From Polytrichum commune (Eukaryota; Streptophyta; Polytrichopsida; Polytrichales; Polytrichaceae), in assembly GCA_950295325.1 (NCBI GenBank), contig OX485806.1:43459169-43523168 (forward strand): a stretch of DNA of 64,000 nt, read 5' to 3'. How positions within the stretch are numbered: the stretch's first letter is position 1; the number at the start of each line of letters is the position of its first letter. The notes under the pieces were generated by a model. It was not told the DNA's origin and searched no databases. It saw nothing but the letters and a program-made list of their open reading frames with translations. Of the stretch, positions 10,663-23,580 are shown piece after piece. Both the position numbers and the translations under genes were made by a program.

Positions 10663-13576
10663 AAGATGACTTACAGATGACTTACAGATGAACCACCTCT
10701 CTCCAGGTCTCTTTTTAGATGACTTACAAGATGAACCTTAGGGGCCATCTGTAAGTCCAGAAACAAAATTGTTAGTTTAGGTCGATCGACCCAAAGTTTT
10801 TCAACTTGGATGTAACATAAGTGCGAATTGAAGGGTGCTCTACTGGCCATCATGAATAGGTTTGGGTCGACCGACCCAAACCCAAGCCTCGAATAGCCTA
10901 ATCGTATAAGAATTATTGGTAGAGTTAGGGTCTTAAGAATATGAATATATTGAATATTGTGTAGTGGTCAAATTATCCAACAGGAGAGCAATTTGTGGTG
11001 ACCTTCTAGAGCCGTGCTGGACGTATGTGGACATGCCAACAAATATCAGACGATTTCAAATTATAGCCATTTGAATATAATTTCTTGCTGATGGTGGGAA
11101 GGATGTTTATTTTGGGATATTGGATTTGTAGGTTGCAAAGTTTGGGTCGAGCGACCCAAACCAGCTGCCCAGTTAGTTCTTTATGGGTTTCGGGTTTTAT
11201 ATAGGGGTTTCGGGCGTCTACCGAAACTGTAGTGTTTCAATATTCATACATAATGTCTTACGCTGCATATACAATGCTTATGCATTGTATATGCATGAAG
11301 ACCCTAAAGGATGTGAAGCATGTTATGTTGACTGAAATAAGTTACCTTGATGCAAGCTCTGCCAATCTGATGTTGTTTTGCCAATAGGTTTTGCCAATCT
11401 GATTCTTAGAATCAGATTACACCTGAACACTCAGATATCACTAACACTCACTAAAATTCCTCTCACTGGATTTCACAAACAACTCACACACGCTCTTAAT
11501 TTCAAATGCACTCAATAGTTTGTTCTTGCAACAACCTGATCCTTGCAACAAAACCCTAAGCACTCTGAAATCACTCAAAGAACTTAAGAACAAAAACACA
11601 CTTGAAAACAACAAAAACACTGCCTCGATCACTACAAGCGCGCACTTTAATACAAAAACACACTCCTAACCAACAAACACACTCTGAAATCACTCAATGC
11701 TCGTATTTTTAAACAAAACGACACTCCTAAACAACAAACACACTCAATGCGGATACTTTTACACACAAACACACTCAATCACTCTAACACTAAACAACAA
11801 ACACACTCAATCACTCAATGCGGATACTTTTATACAAAAACACTACCCTAAATAATAAACACACACTACAATCACTCCTAAACCCTCACAAGAAGAAGAG
11901 AAAATGAGAGAATGCGAAAACGAGACAATGCCAGAAGGAGAAAATGAGAGAATGAAGGTGAGACGGAGCCGAAAGGCGGCGCTTGGCGGAGGCGCCGCTT
12001 CACGACAAGGAGTCAAAAACGAGGGAGAGAAAGGAGGGAGCTTGGCGCGGAGGGATATATATAGAGTTAGAGGGGTCGCCATGGGACCCAATCTGGGCCA
12101 TGGGATCGCCCCGACCCCATCCACGGCTCACAAGCCTCGCGGGCAGCCACCCTGCCATGTGTCAACACCTTATTGGTGATGGTGGCTACCCGAGGCTTCT
12201 GGGGTGCACACCTGGCGCCTAGCGGCCACCCGGCCTCCTGCCCGCCGAAGCCTGGCCCCGGCCTGCTAAGCCACTTTCTATAGCGGTTTAGCCCAAAAAT
12301 CGAAAAGCAACATAGCCTAACGTATTGCACAAATTTAACACCATCACCAACTCTGATTTTAATGGTGTTCAATTCAATGGTCCCATGTTGGAATTGCTTA
12401 CATCATAGAATGAATTCATTATTTGTTTTAGTATTTGAATATTGTAGTCATATGGAGTAAGATGAGAGCGATACAAAGTCTAAGAGGAGTATTTCATAAG
12501 TATATTGCAATCCTCAAATGCAATTGCATGGTGCAACAATTAAACTATGGTGACAATTTACATGGTCAAGGGTTTAGTGCTCTCTATTGTAATTTCTATA
12601 ACCCAAGTTGGTAGAAGATAACGCTCTAGCCTACAATGGATATTACCCACCCAAGTAGCATTAAATTCAATATTTATATTAGTACATAGAAGTTGACATT
12701 TGAAATACATGGGAGATACCCAAAGATTACAAATTTATGTACTGCAACCCCATGGAGTTCAACATCATATGAAGCCATTTAAGCATTAAGCTTGATGTTC
12801 GATGATCCCTCCAACCTAAACCCTAAACACCGGAAGCCTTAAATGAATGGCACATAGGTTAAATGACAGGGCCTTAGTGCTTGTAGTTTCCAATACAAAT
12901 GTATATTGTCTTGACAACATCCTAATCATATGTGCTCACTATCATGTAAGCCAATATGAAGTTATAACAATGTTTGTCTAAAAAGAAGAGTATAATAACT
13001 TGATTATAGTATATATGATCTTCATACTAGATTTCAAGTGGACTTCATGATAGTTTCAAACATCCTTGAAAAAGTGAACTAAAAAGTTCTATTCGTGATG
13101 GAATTCCCATTAATGCCTTTCACACAGGTTATCCATTGCCACACTTGTATGTTGGACAATGGATCAACGTTGTGTGCACACATTACAAACGTCACATGTT
13201 CTTTTAAAGTTTTTCTCATTTTATTGTTGCAAATTGCAAGTTGGCCAATTTATTCAAATTTGTCATGAGATCAATTCCTTGTTTTCAATGTATAGGTCCT
13301 CATGTGAAAGTCTTCATAACGACATAAACTGTAATTGTATTTGGTGGCTTCGGCTATATGAAGTTTCATAATGTTGCCACATATATCGTCAATATATTGT
13401 TTGAAATAAACCATAATATTTGAGTCCAAGTAGAGTAATATCCTGGAAGTACATAATTTAATCTGTATGCAATGCATCAATGTGAAGTTGTGGAGGATGG
13501 GTTCGCAAAATCACTTATCAAATATCATTTTCTTCCCAATGGTGCATGTCATAGGCAAATAAAATGAGACAGTCTA
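10663..13576. other. non-coding stretch with scattered palindromes and short repeats
   Basis: No convincing gene. Three copies of the TTTGGGTCGnnCGACCCAAA type palindrome lie at about 10776-10797, 10861-10880 and 11141-11160, the same core as in the 15-18 kb satellite. At 11450-11880 short words such as CAAACACACTCAATGCGGAT repeat irregularly. 11960-12280 is GC-rich with small open frames on both strands that show no protein character. Telomere-like CTAAACCCTAAAC lies near 12820. Confidence 0.6.
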
Positions 13577-14210
13577 CCCCCATCAACAATAATTTTAATT
13601 TTTTTGACAAATATTGTTATAGGATATTGGAAGATATATTGGAGATCTTTCTTTATCATTTTTTTTTCCATATCCTTACTAACACTATATTCAAACATGT
13701 AACTTCAACATATTACCATAGATAATATTTAGTGTTTGAGTTTACATTTGATGTTACTTACTTTCATAGTGGTATTAGTATTGAGTAGATGCGTTCGTAT
13801 TTAGTGTATCAAACTCTAAATATGTTATTTATTGTAGGGACACTGCAACACTACATTTTTCGTCAAACATTTTTTAAACAAATAAAGTTAACTACATTTT
13901 TTTGACAGGTCAAATCACAAATAACTTAAGTTACAAAACCCAACTACACAAAATATGATATCTAGTGTTTGATACCCTATATACAAGCGCATGCACTAAA
14001 TATCAATAACCATATGAAAGTCAGTGACATAAAATGTAAACTCTCACAATAAGTATCATCTATGGTAATATGTGGAATTTACATGTTTGCAATTAGTGTT
14101 AGTAAGGATGTGAAAAGAAAAAATATGCATGAAAGTAGAAGGTAAGCGACACATTTATGTGTAACAGTAATTGTCAAAGATTTAAAAATTAATGTTGAGC
14201 ATAGTAGGGT
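13577..14210. mobile_element. foldback element with arms of about 260 bp
   Basis: The sequence from about 13577 to 13835 returns as a diverged reverse complement at about 13945-14210. Matched landmarks include ATTACCATAGAT, GAGTTTACAT and GTATCAAAC on one arm and their complements on the other. The 110-bp centre is AT-rich. No open frame is present. It looks like a MITE or foldback transposon; the superfamily is unknown. Confidence 0.6.
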
Positions 14211-15190
14211 GGTAACAACACTAAATGTAATGAAACACACACCTCATATTTTGTGTAGTTATTTCATTACGGAATTAGCAATGTCATTTGATGGTTGGCG
14301 CCACGAAGAGCCACGAAGGCCACACATTAGTAAACTTGAAGTGAACTTCAAGATGGATTCAAATATCATTAACAGATTGAACTAAAAAGCGACATTGGTA
14401 GTTAGTATCCCTTTAACAACGTCCACATACGTTCCTCATTGCCACACTTGCATGCGAGATAATAGAGCAATGTTCTAGGGTTTAGGGTTTAGGGGAGACA
14501 AATAAATAATTTTATTCATCACGACAATGGCCTTAAGCCTTGGAAACCCTTTCATAATTGCAGCCTCCAAATGGCCCAAACCCCACCCAAATAGGTTTAC
14601 ACTTGAAAGCATTGAATGAAGTTAAAATATTGGTTAAAATATTGGTTAAAATATACCGTCATTACACTTGAAAAAATTAATGTGGCCGCCACCCTTCCTC
14701 CCGACGGCGTATGTCATATCCACACAAGACAAAAAAAAAAGATTAAATATCATAGACTAAGTCATATGACGGCTGGGGTATCAGAAGGGCATTGATAGAT
14801 GCACATTTTCTACTATAAACAGAAAACGGGGAATTATGTCAGGAGGTTTGAAATAACCTCTGTAGGAGAACAAGGCGGGAAAGGCATCCAATGAGGAAGT
14901 CGGAGAAACGGAGGTGGATAGTATAAAAGGACGCACCCCCCAAAAGTCTGTCCTTTTTTGCTCTTCTCCCACTCTTGAATTCGTAGAGAGAACTCTTCGT
15001 CGGAGCTATACTTCAAGGTTCGTGCATGTTGCCGTTCATTAGCACTTATCCACAACATGCAAGTTCATGAGCACCTATCCACAGCATGGAAGCCCACCGT
15101 GAACTTTGCAATGAGCTTAAAATCAACACATTTCGGATTATCCGCCGCATTATCCGCTGGATTTTGAGGGTTTTAGTGTGACTCTTATCA
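14211..15190. other. non-coding stretch; telomere-like run and TATA-like site
   Basis: No gene seen. A run of about three TTTAGGG-type units lies at 14476-14495. A TATAAAAGG box at 14922-14930 is followed by pyrimidine-rich sequence and could be a core promoter facing the satellite, but no transcript can be named. A diverged direct repeat of 13013-13160 (sharing ATTGCCACACTTG and GAACTAAAAAG) occurs at 14326-14470, flanking the foldback element. Confidence 0.45.
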
Positions 15191-16205
15191 GGTTTGGGTC
15201 GGTCGACCCAAACCCCTCCGCTAGTGTGGGCGGGTTTCAGCCTGACCCTGATCAGGTTTGGGTCGGTCGACCCAAACCCCTCCACTAGTGTGGGCGGGTT
15301 TCAGCCTAACCCAAACCTATCCCCTCGTGAGGCAGGTACTAGAGTGGACAAGGAGCCCATCCTGGCCCTCAAGGTTTGGGTCGGTCGACCCAAACCTATA
15401 CCCTCATGAGGCAGGTACTATGGTGGACACGAAGTCCATCTTGCCCCTCAAGGTTTGGGTCAGTCGACCCAAACCTATCCACTCGTGAGGCAGGTACTAG
15501 GATGCACAAGGAGCCCATCCTGGCCTTCAAGGTTTGGGTCGGTCGACCCAAACCCACCCTCACATGAGGTAGGTACTAGGGTGGACACGGAGTCCATCCT
15601 GCCCCTCAAGGTCTGGGTCGGTCGACCCAAACCTATACCCTCGTGAGGCAGGTACTAAGGTGGACAAGGAGCCCATCCCGGCCCTCAAGGTTTGGGTCGG
15701 TCGACCCAAACCTATACCCTCATGAGGCAGGTATTATGGTGGACATGGAGTCCATCTTGCCCCTCAAGGTTTGGGTCGGTCGACCCAAACCTATACTCTC
15801 ATGAGGCAGGTACTATGGTGGACACGGAGTCCATCCTGCCCCTCAAGGTTTGGGTCGGTCGACCCAAACCTATACTCTCATGAGGCAGGTACTATGGTGG
15901 ACACGGAGTCCATCCTGCCCCTCAAGGTTTGGGTCGGTCGACCCAAACCTATCCCCTCGTGAGGCAAGTACTAGGGTGGACAAGGAGCCCATCCTGGGCC
16001 TTAAGGTTTGGGTCGGTCGACCCAAACCCACCCTCACATGAGGTAAGTACTAGGGTGGACACGAAGTCCATCCTGCCCCTCAAGGTTTGGGTCGGTCGAC
16101 CCAAACCCACCCTCACATGAGGTAAGTACTAGGGTGGACACGAAGTCCATCCTGCCCCTCAAGGTTTGGGTCGGTCGACCCAAACCTATCCCCTCGTGAG
16201 GCAGG
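15191..16205. repeat. 79-bp satellite with a 24-bp palindrome in each unit (left block)
   Basis: From 15375 the palindrome recurs exactly every 79 bp (15375, 15454, 15533 ... 16165); the first units are shorter (64 bp). The palindrome has 11-bp arms (GGTTTGGGTCG and its complement) around a GT centre. The rest of the unit contains CTCATGAGGCAGGTACTA and GGAGTCCATCCTGCCCCTC. Arms are better conserved than the spacer. The small open frames in it are a by-product of the repeat. Confidence 0.95.
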
Positions 16206-17606
16206 TGTGAGGCCAAACCCACCACCCTTAAGCGTCCTAGTCCGGGTGATGGTTTTGAGAATCACATTCACTTCATAACATCATAATGTGAATTGCTATG
16301 TGGCTTTCATGCCCAAGGTACTCACTTTATCTTAACTCAACTTGTTACATTATTTTGAATCTCTTGGCGTGTGGTGGAATTTGATTTCTCAAGGGTCCAA
16401 CCCGCGGCCTTGGCCACGCATGCCCTTAAAGAGATTCCCCTAGCACCCTTGATCTTTACTTCCCTTGTATTGCCCTTGCCAGGATCCTCCACATTCTCCA
16501 TTCGTTGCACACGTGATCTTATTTTGACCAAAAAAAAGTGCAAGTGTTAAAAAACATTTTTCTCAATAGTCAATATTTGAACACAATCACTTGTGACACC
16601 ACACATGACACTGCCTAACCTAATGAATCTAACACTTATCTATAAACTAATCTAATCTAAGATGGTCTACTGCGTCTATGATTATTTTGGTAATGCCACC
16701 CACTTAAACTATGCCTTGGCTATGCAGTCAGCCTCAGCTAATTAAACCAGATTCCAGGGCCTTCGTCCAACCGGTCCCAGCTGCAGTCCAGCAGCAGAGT
16801 CTCTAACCGGTCCCAGCTGCAGAGTCTCCCAGTCCAGGGGCCTTCGTCTAACCGGTCCCAGCTGCAGTCCAGCAGCAGAGTCTCACAGTCCAGGGGCCTT
16901 CATCTAACCGGTCCCAGCAGCAGAGTCTCCCAGTCCAGGGGCTTTTATTCAATCTTTTCTCTTTGTGCCTTAATCAATAAACTAATCTATTCCTATAATG
17001 AACTAATCCCACCCACTAATTCCACTAAAGGGCTACATAATCCCCACACATTGTCTCAAGCTCTAAGAGCGCTTGATGGAGAGAGCTTAACTAATTAACT
17101 TCACTAAAACTAATAACCCACACACGTGGCTCAAGCTCTTAAGAGCTTGCTCCCTTGAGAGCGCTTGATGGAGAGAGAGGAAAATAAGAGAGAAAACACC
17201 TTAAGTAGTAAAGAGGGAGAGAGGGAGAGAGGGAAAGAGAGGTGAGGATAGGGTGAGAGGATTAGCACCTCCAATCACAATCCCTTAACCTTCACCTCTA
17301 AAGTAGGGACTAATCCCCTTCCACCAAGCTTCCTTCTTCCAAAACTAACAAGGTGGATCCAAAAGTGGGCATTTAACCCGCGGAGCTCACCTTGCTTCAC
17401 CTTACCCCCTACTTACATAATCAAGGCATTCTCCTATCGAAATCAAATCTTGAAATAGTCACACAACACCACTTAATGCCTAAACTTAAATCCACACCAC
17501 ACTTCACTCTTTTTATGTTTTGTGAATAATCATAACACATCAAAGTCAAACTAAAACTGGTTTCGAAGAGTTAGTCACCACATGTGGGCACCATTTTGGG
17601 CTCACA
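16206..17606 (-). mobile_element. solo LTR (1401 bp) with perfect GCAGG target duplication
   Basis: It starts TGTGAGGCC and ends GGGCTCACA. GCAGG is found directly before (16201-16205) and directly after (17607-17611), and removing the insert plus one copy restores the normal satellite unit GAGGCAGGTACTAG. Its ends match those of the 1104-2984 LTR in the same orientation, so it belongs to the same superfamily. Internal tandem words (CCGGTCCCAGCTGCAG, 16760-16945) are specific to this copy. No internal element sequence is left, as expected after LTR-LTR recombination. Confidence 0.93.
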
Positions 17607-18140
17607 GCAGGTACTAGGGTGGACAAGGAGCCCATCCTGGCCCTCAAGATTTGGGTTGGTCGACCCAAACCTATACTCTCATGAGGCAGGTACAAGGGTG
17701 GACACGGAGCCCATCTTGCCCCTCAAGGTTTGGGTCGGTCGACCCAAACCTATACTCTCATGAGGCAGGTACTACGGTGCATACGGAGCCCATCCTGCCC
17801 CTGAAGGTTTGGGTCGGTCGACCCAAACCCACCCCCACGTGAGGCAAGTACTAGGGTGGACTTTGAGCCTTTCCTGCCCTATAAGGTTTGGGTCGGTCGA
17901 CCCAAACCTTATCCCACAGTGGGCATGTACTAGGTTTGACCCATCCCATTGCCCTTACATAATTTGGGACGGTCTACCCAATCCATCCCCACTGTATGGG
18001 TTCTCTCTGTTATGAGCCTGCACCCACCTTGTGAAAAGGTTTGGGTCGCTCGACCCAATTTATCCCCACTGTTTGGATGGAGTCTGGATGACCATGATCC
18101 CATCATGCCACAAGGTTTGGGTAGGTCGACCCAAACCCAG
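17607..18140. repeat. 79-bp palindromic satellite (right block, decaying)
   Basis: This continues the array after the solo LTR. Palindromes lie at about 17650, 17729, 17808, 17887, then weaker ones at 17966, 18040 and 18117. The last units lose arm pairing and the 79-bp spacing, as is usual at an array edge. Confidence 0.9.
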
Positions 18141-18344
18141 CCCCACCGTGTGGATGGGCTCTAAATGATAGTGTGTCCACTGGCCAAACCAAACCTTTAC
18201 AAAGCCAATGGCATAGCAGTCATATGAACATGTATGAACACTAAGTATTTGCAATATTGTTTATATAAGATGGTTTTTGTATTATTCGATTGGAACCTAC
18301 AATTTTTGTGGTTTCTTGACAAGGTTCAATGTTCATGTGTGTAG

Positions 18345-21300
18345 GCAGAATGAATGGGTTTAGTGAAAGAGGGGATTGGTCATCTGAAGACATGGCCACT
18401 TGGCCATCTGCATCTGAGGATGAGATAGACATTGTCGGGGAGGATACTATGGCTGACAGTGCAGATGAAGATCATTTGGATTTACCTTCGCCTACCGTAC
18501 TGCAATGTCCCATTGCTGAATGTACGAGACTCTAAAGGGCTTCATGGGTGAATTTGGAGGTGGTACTTCTTAATGACAGTGGAGTTGTTGTGGCGGAGGG
18601 GATTTGTCGCAACACCCATCCACAAGATTGCATTGATGAAAACCCGCTTGGCACCAAGGACGTTGGGGTTGTCATATTGGAGTCGCTCGTTCATTCCGAG
18701 GTGGATCCCACTCATAGGTTCTCCCTCCGGAGGTGGCCATTGAGGAATGTCACGATTGATGGAGTTAGTTTGTGTGAACATGAGCAACGACACTTGCAAA
18801 TCGAAAAAGAGCAGCAATCAAACATGCGGCCACGCAAGGGTCAAAGAAAGTACGATACATTGGCATGTCCTGCTCCGTCTGCAACTGATTGTAAACGTCA
18901 AAGGTTGCTCGGGGAGGAGTCCATTAGAGAAGTTGCCACAAAGGATTGTTGTGTGCATCGTTGTTGCCAATTGTTTCCAAAGGATAATTTGAAGGCCATC
19001 CACGAAGAAATATGGCTTGGAGATTTCCGTCTAAGATCCACCAAAAAACTTGATGTGCATAGGGCCATACATGTGAATGGGGCAGGTCGCAAGGTCATCA
19101 CCATTGAGAGCATAGACGTGTGTTGCAAGGCATGGTACACCATTCATGGTGTGTCAAAAGCGGACTTTTATAGACAAGTTGCTTATGCCAAGGAAGGCCG
19201 CCGGTCCCGTCACCATGGGAACGTGGGTTTAAAGAAACCTAGGGAAGCAACAAGGCAAGCAACGGCCACTCTAGCAACCATCATTGTCCCACTTGCCGAT
19301 GCAATGCCGCACAAAACACACACACTCACAACTGGTGAAAAGGTTGTGGAGAAAGTTCTTCCCACAGGCACAAAATGGAAAGACATATTGTTGGATGTAA
19401 ATGCAGTTGGCGAGAAGATTGGGTTGGAGCCAATTTCATCGTCAAAATTGAGTGCAATCAAGAAAGCAAACTTCAGCGAATACATTACAAAAAGACGAGG
19501 GGACAAATTTGCAAGGTGCTCTAATTGCGAGAAGTTGAAGCGCCTTCGGGATGCACATTCAATGGGTACCGAGTCGTTTGCGGTGCATCAATTGAACTAT
19601 TTCAAGCACGTAAACATGCAAGAGGCACACCGTAATGATTACTACACAAATAGAGCTTTGTCCAGGCCCTTGGAAGTTCTTACGGTCATCCATGACAAAA
19701 TGGACCATGTCAGGACAACCTCCCCATGTTTTGCAAAACGAATCAAGGCCACGGATGGGTTTTTTAAGTGGCCTATATCGGTTACAGGTGATCTTCGAAA
19801 CAATGTTATGACATACCCTAAATATTGTTGTATTTTATTCTGTGATGTAGTTGAGAACATTGATTCCCTCAAAACGATTTAGACATACATAGATACTAAT
19901 CACTTTGGGTTGGCATTGTAGGAATGATTGCACATGGACACGGTGATGTCAAGTTTGCCCATTATGCTCTTGATTTGTATCCAGTAGATTCAAACCACAC
20001 GATAGGTTCATTTGCAAGGCTTTTGCGTGATTTAGAGAAACCGCCAGCCTATTCTTCAGGATTGTTATTTGAAAACACGGGTTCAACACCTTTATATGAA
20101 GCAGTGATGGATGGAAAAGATGTATGCTTCCATTCGTTGCCCGAACCACCCAGTGAACCCGTGATAGCCAAGAAGTTGCCCCCCACTTTGCGTGTCCAAT
20201 TGGACAATTGTGCCAAGGACAATAAAAGTAGATATGTATTTGCATATTGGTCGTTGTTGGTTGCGAAAGGCATTTTCAAGGAGGTTTTTGTGTCCTTCCT
20301 ATTGGTAGGCCACACGCACGACGATATTGATGCATCTTTTGGACGGTGGAGCATGAAGTTGCGGGAGGAGGATTTTCCTACAATCCTGTTATTGATGAAG
20401 TCGTACATGGATTTGGAGAACGTTCCCATCATCCCCCATATGATTGAGGAGGTGCCAGACTTCAAGGCATTTATAGAACCGTATATTCGAAGCGGAGCTC
20501 ATCGATTGATCGGCCATATGAAGGCACAACAATTCTGGTTCTACATGCGTGACGATGGTGTCCCGGCCATGCAATACAAGTTGTTGTGCACGACACAAGA
20601 CTGGAGCCCGCCAGAGGGTCTCCTTGTGTGGTGCGTGGATGGGGATGGGAAGACCATGTTACTGGATGGAGAGCCTAGGCCTTGCAAGCCAATAGCCATG
20701 AAGAATTTGGAGGATATTTTGAAAGGTATATCAGGCTTCATTCAATATTGGGAGAGTTTGAAGATAGCGGATGTTGGCGGATCATGTTGGCATCGTTATG
20801 GGAGTTGGATACATTATTGGACACGTGTTCGTGCGGCCTTGGCAGACCTCCACCAAGATAGCCCTCATACTTTGAGGCACGGATTTTGGCCACAAACTCG
20901 TATGGATGTACAAGCTTCGGAGGCTAGTCTTTTGAGTAATAGAGAGGTTCGTGAGGAGTTTGATATGGACGACCATTACGTTGGGCCTGCTAGTCAAAGT
21001 CCCCCACCATCTTTCCGCATTGCAGTGGATTGTCATGAAGGTTATATGCTCATTTTGCGTCCTGGAGATGAGACATATGCAAAGCCAGTGTGGGTGGCAA
21101 GAGCTTTGTCCAATCCAAATTTTGTAATTTCCAGCGCTCATTTTCAACAAATACAAGTAGAGTACTACCGACCGACAGCACGGAATGAAGATGTTGTTCG
21201 GCATTATACAGGCTGGGATACAAACCAACACTTTCGGTGGAAGGTGGATTCTGAGCACGGTCCATCTTGGGTAGATACAGATTCCATATTCATAGCATGG

Positions 21301-21408
21301 AAACCATGGAAAAATCATAGTGGATCAGTGTCCATCCCTCAAAAGTACATAACTTTTGCAAAAGACAACCTTGCTCGGATCGCAGAAGAAGCAACCCACG
21401 TTGAATGA
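18345..21408 (+). pseudogene. DUF7869-type transposase-like protein, two exons, one nonsense codon
   Basis: Exon 1 runs from about 18345 (after an acceptor-like TGTGTAG) to 19787. A GT-AG intron occupies 19788-19921, and exon 2 (19922-21408) joins in phase as VTG-MIAHGHG. Exon 1 begins with an acidic region and holds a Cys/His-rich part (CCVHRCC, ARCSNCEKL). Candidate catalytic acids of an RNase H-like fold lie in VIHDKMDHVRTTSP, LRVQLDNCAKDNKSRY and LVGHTHDDIDASFGRWS; the last two are the hallmark of proteins annotated as DUF7869. The exact triad is inferred. A single in-frame TAA at 18533-18535 interrupts an otherwise open frame of about 1000 codons. No terminal repeats were found. The satellite ends about 200 bp upstream and may lie in a 5' intron or flank. 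Confidence 0.75.
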
Positions 21409-22180
21409 GAAGTTGGTAGGATTGTGTTAGCATGATTATAGTGTAATATGTAATTCGACGAATATATATTACTCATATGTGTGCTCCTCAAACTTGGGGC
21501 AAAGTTTGGGTAGAACTTGCGAATGCTATATTGTTTGGGGTTGGATGAATATCCATTTACTATATTTCAATACAATTGTGAAGTTCATTTTTTTATTAAG
21601 TTTGGGACTAAATTTTCCATTGAAGAAATATGCATTTATTGCATGCACTTTGTATGTTGCAATGTCTATATTCTATTGAGCATGCTAATAATAGAAATCA
21701 TTTTATATGTTTCTTGGGTGAAACTAGTTTGGAGTGCTCTATCATATGTGCTTATGTCCACACATAATAGATTTGGGATATTAGAACATATAATATATTT
21801 GAGATTGTTCGCAATATAGTTTCGGAACACGGAATGTTGTTTGATCCATATATTAATTTGAGACTAGAGAAAGTCTCAATTTAACGAATATAGTGTTATT
21901 TGTGGGATTTTTTTACAAGGTTGAATATCCAACTTTTGTTTTATTTTTGTATGTTTGTTTTCATATTTATATTAAAAGTTAAAATTTTATTATGGGTTCG
22001 TGTACCTAAAACCAGTCTCTTATACAACTCACATCCACAGGCAAATGTCTCAAAACCTAATAGCCACCTATATATTGACTATTTCTAATAATTAACTTCT
22101 TTGTTTCTGTAGATTGTGGGTTTTAATTCAACCTGTGAGTAGTTTGAGTGGCTCCCACTTCCCCATAAAAAATAAGACTA
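21409..22180. other. AT-rich non-coding stretch
   Basis: Downstream of the transposase-like gene. No gene, repeat array or RNA gene recognised. Confidence 0.5.
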
Positions 22181-22480
22181 TTTTTTGACGTGGACACGAC
22201 ATCTTTCACCATCGTTTTGAAGGTGAAAGATATACAAGGCGATAATATTGTGCAACACACTTCCGCTTTTGTTGTGAAAAACACATAGAGGAATCTAAAT
22301 GACACGGCGGGGGCCCAAAGGATGGAAGTCGAGAAATAACTTGAAGTTGTTGCAGCCAAAGACGAGGCATTTAGAATTTATAACAAGACTACACCCTTTG
22401 TGGAAAGGTCTAAACATGGATTGGGAGAGGTAATATCAAAGACACATATAAAAATGGAGAATCTTTTCCTCTTACAGGCA
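22181..22480 (+). pseudogene. short coding remnant of unknown origin
   Basis: One frame reads as protein for about 97 codons (FDVDTTSFTIVLKVKDIQGD, later EDEAFRIYNKT-like wording) with only two in-frame stops (TAG near 22286, TAA near 22337). Composition is more protein-like than the flanks. I do not recognise the family; it could be a chance frame. Confidence 0.25.
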
Positions 22481-22975
22481 ATAGAGGACCATAGTATATG
22501 AATACATTTGTTTTGGTTTTTTTTATTTGATTTGACAATCGATTTGATTTAGAGAATTTTGAAAAAAAATTTACAATTATTCAGGATACAATGTGGAGAT
22601 TGCTCGATGAATGCAATATGTGGGGTTCTGTATTCCGAGTTTTAGACTAACTTGGTTTTCATGGATTTCAAGTCTTTTGTCATTGAGATCATTTATCCAT
22701 TATTAGCATAACATTTCTTCGGCAACGTGTTGGCCATTTCTATCGACATTTGAATTTAGGAACAACCTAAGCAGATAATCAAACTAATGTAAATTCTTTA
22801 TATATATAAATATAATTTTTCAATCCCCCTCCATATTTTCACGGAAAGTGTTCATATATTTCATGTCAAAAATCCACGGTTATAGGATACATGTGTGTGT
22901 GAAACCAACATCTTTTCCCTCCTCAATGCTCACATGTCACTGCTCAGCACTCATTGCTCATTGCTCACTGCTCAC
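22481..22975. other. AT-rich spacer
   Basis: No gene seen. It ends with a small run of CTCATTG/CTCACTG words (22935-22975) directly before an LTR start. Confidence 0.4.
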
Positions 22976-23580
22976 TGTGAGCCCAAGATTGTGCCCACAT
23001 TAAGACTTAACCGTAAAACTTTGTTAAAACCTTAATATTGTATTTTCGGGGTTAGTCAAAAAGATAAGAAACGCGAAGGGTCAAAAGTCTTGAATGGATT
23101 AAGTTAAAGGGTGAATAAGAGCTAGGAAGGGCAATAAACCTTGGAGAATTAATGAGGGGTAAAGGTAAGTAGTTGAGTATGAGTCCAGGGGGAGGAAAAG
23201 TCAATTGAAGAAGTGGGAAAGTGGAGTTTGGAAGGGTGAAGGCCAAAGGAAAAGGTCTTAACCCATTTTTTCTCTCGAGCGAGAGATGCCGGGCAACCCG
23301 GGGAAAAAATGAAAGGTTGGAGGGGTCTCGAGAGGTAGGAGGCAAGGAGCCTCATTATGCATGCTGAGGGGTAGAGGAAGAGAGAGAAGGGGATAGAGGG
23401 CGAAGCCCTGCTCCGCTGGGATTTGATGCAATGGTAGGGAGGAGGTAGAAGGAACAAGGCGGGAGCCCTGCTCCGGAGAGGAGCATGCCGAGAGGTGTGT
23501 AGGAAAAGGTAGGGAGCGGAGAGCGAGCGTGACTTGTATGCGAGCGATGGGCGGAGAGCGGAAAATGGATAACACAATCC
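22976..23580 (+). mobile_element. LTR fragment of the TGTGAGCCC family
   Basis: It begins TGTGAGCCCAAGATTGTGCC, matching the 5' ends of the LTRs at 2984 and 17606 (minus strand) and of the insert at 38245. The part at 23187-23420 resembles 38862-39090 closely (shared GATGCCGGGCAACCCG and GGGCGAAGCCCTGC). No 3' end of the LTR is found, so this is a truncated copy. Confidence 0.7.

Noticed and set aside
11843-12372. Overlapping open frames of 80-100 residues on both strands
   Set aside because: GC-rich, low-complexity, frames open on both strands at once, no recognisable protein character.
14476-14495. Chromosome end or telomere
   Set aside because: Only about three TTTAGGG-type units, surrounded by ordinary sequence; at most a short interstitial telomere-like run.
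14922-14930. TATAAAAGG as promoter of a gene across the satellite
   Set aside because: No coding region starts within a plausible distance, so it is recorded only as a TATA-like site.
15194-16120. Row of 63-residue open frames (MGRSTQT...) every 79 bp
   Set aside because: They arise because the 79-bp repeat lacks stops in rotating frames. No start context, domain or conserved frame.
15191-16205. CRISPR-like array (palindromic repeat at constant spacing)
   Set aside because: Spacers are themselves repeats of one another, and the context is a plant genome. It is a satellite.
15191-18140. Literal bacterial parS sites
   Set aside because: The palindrome sequence differs from known parS sites; only the symmetry is shared.
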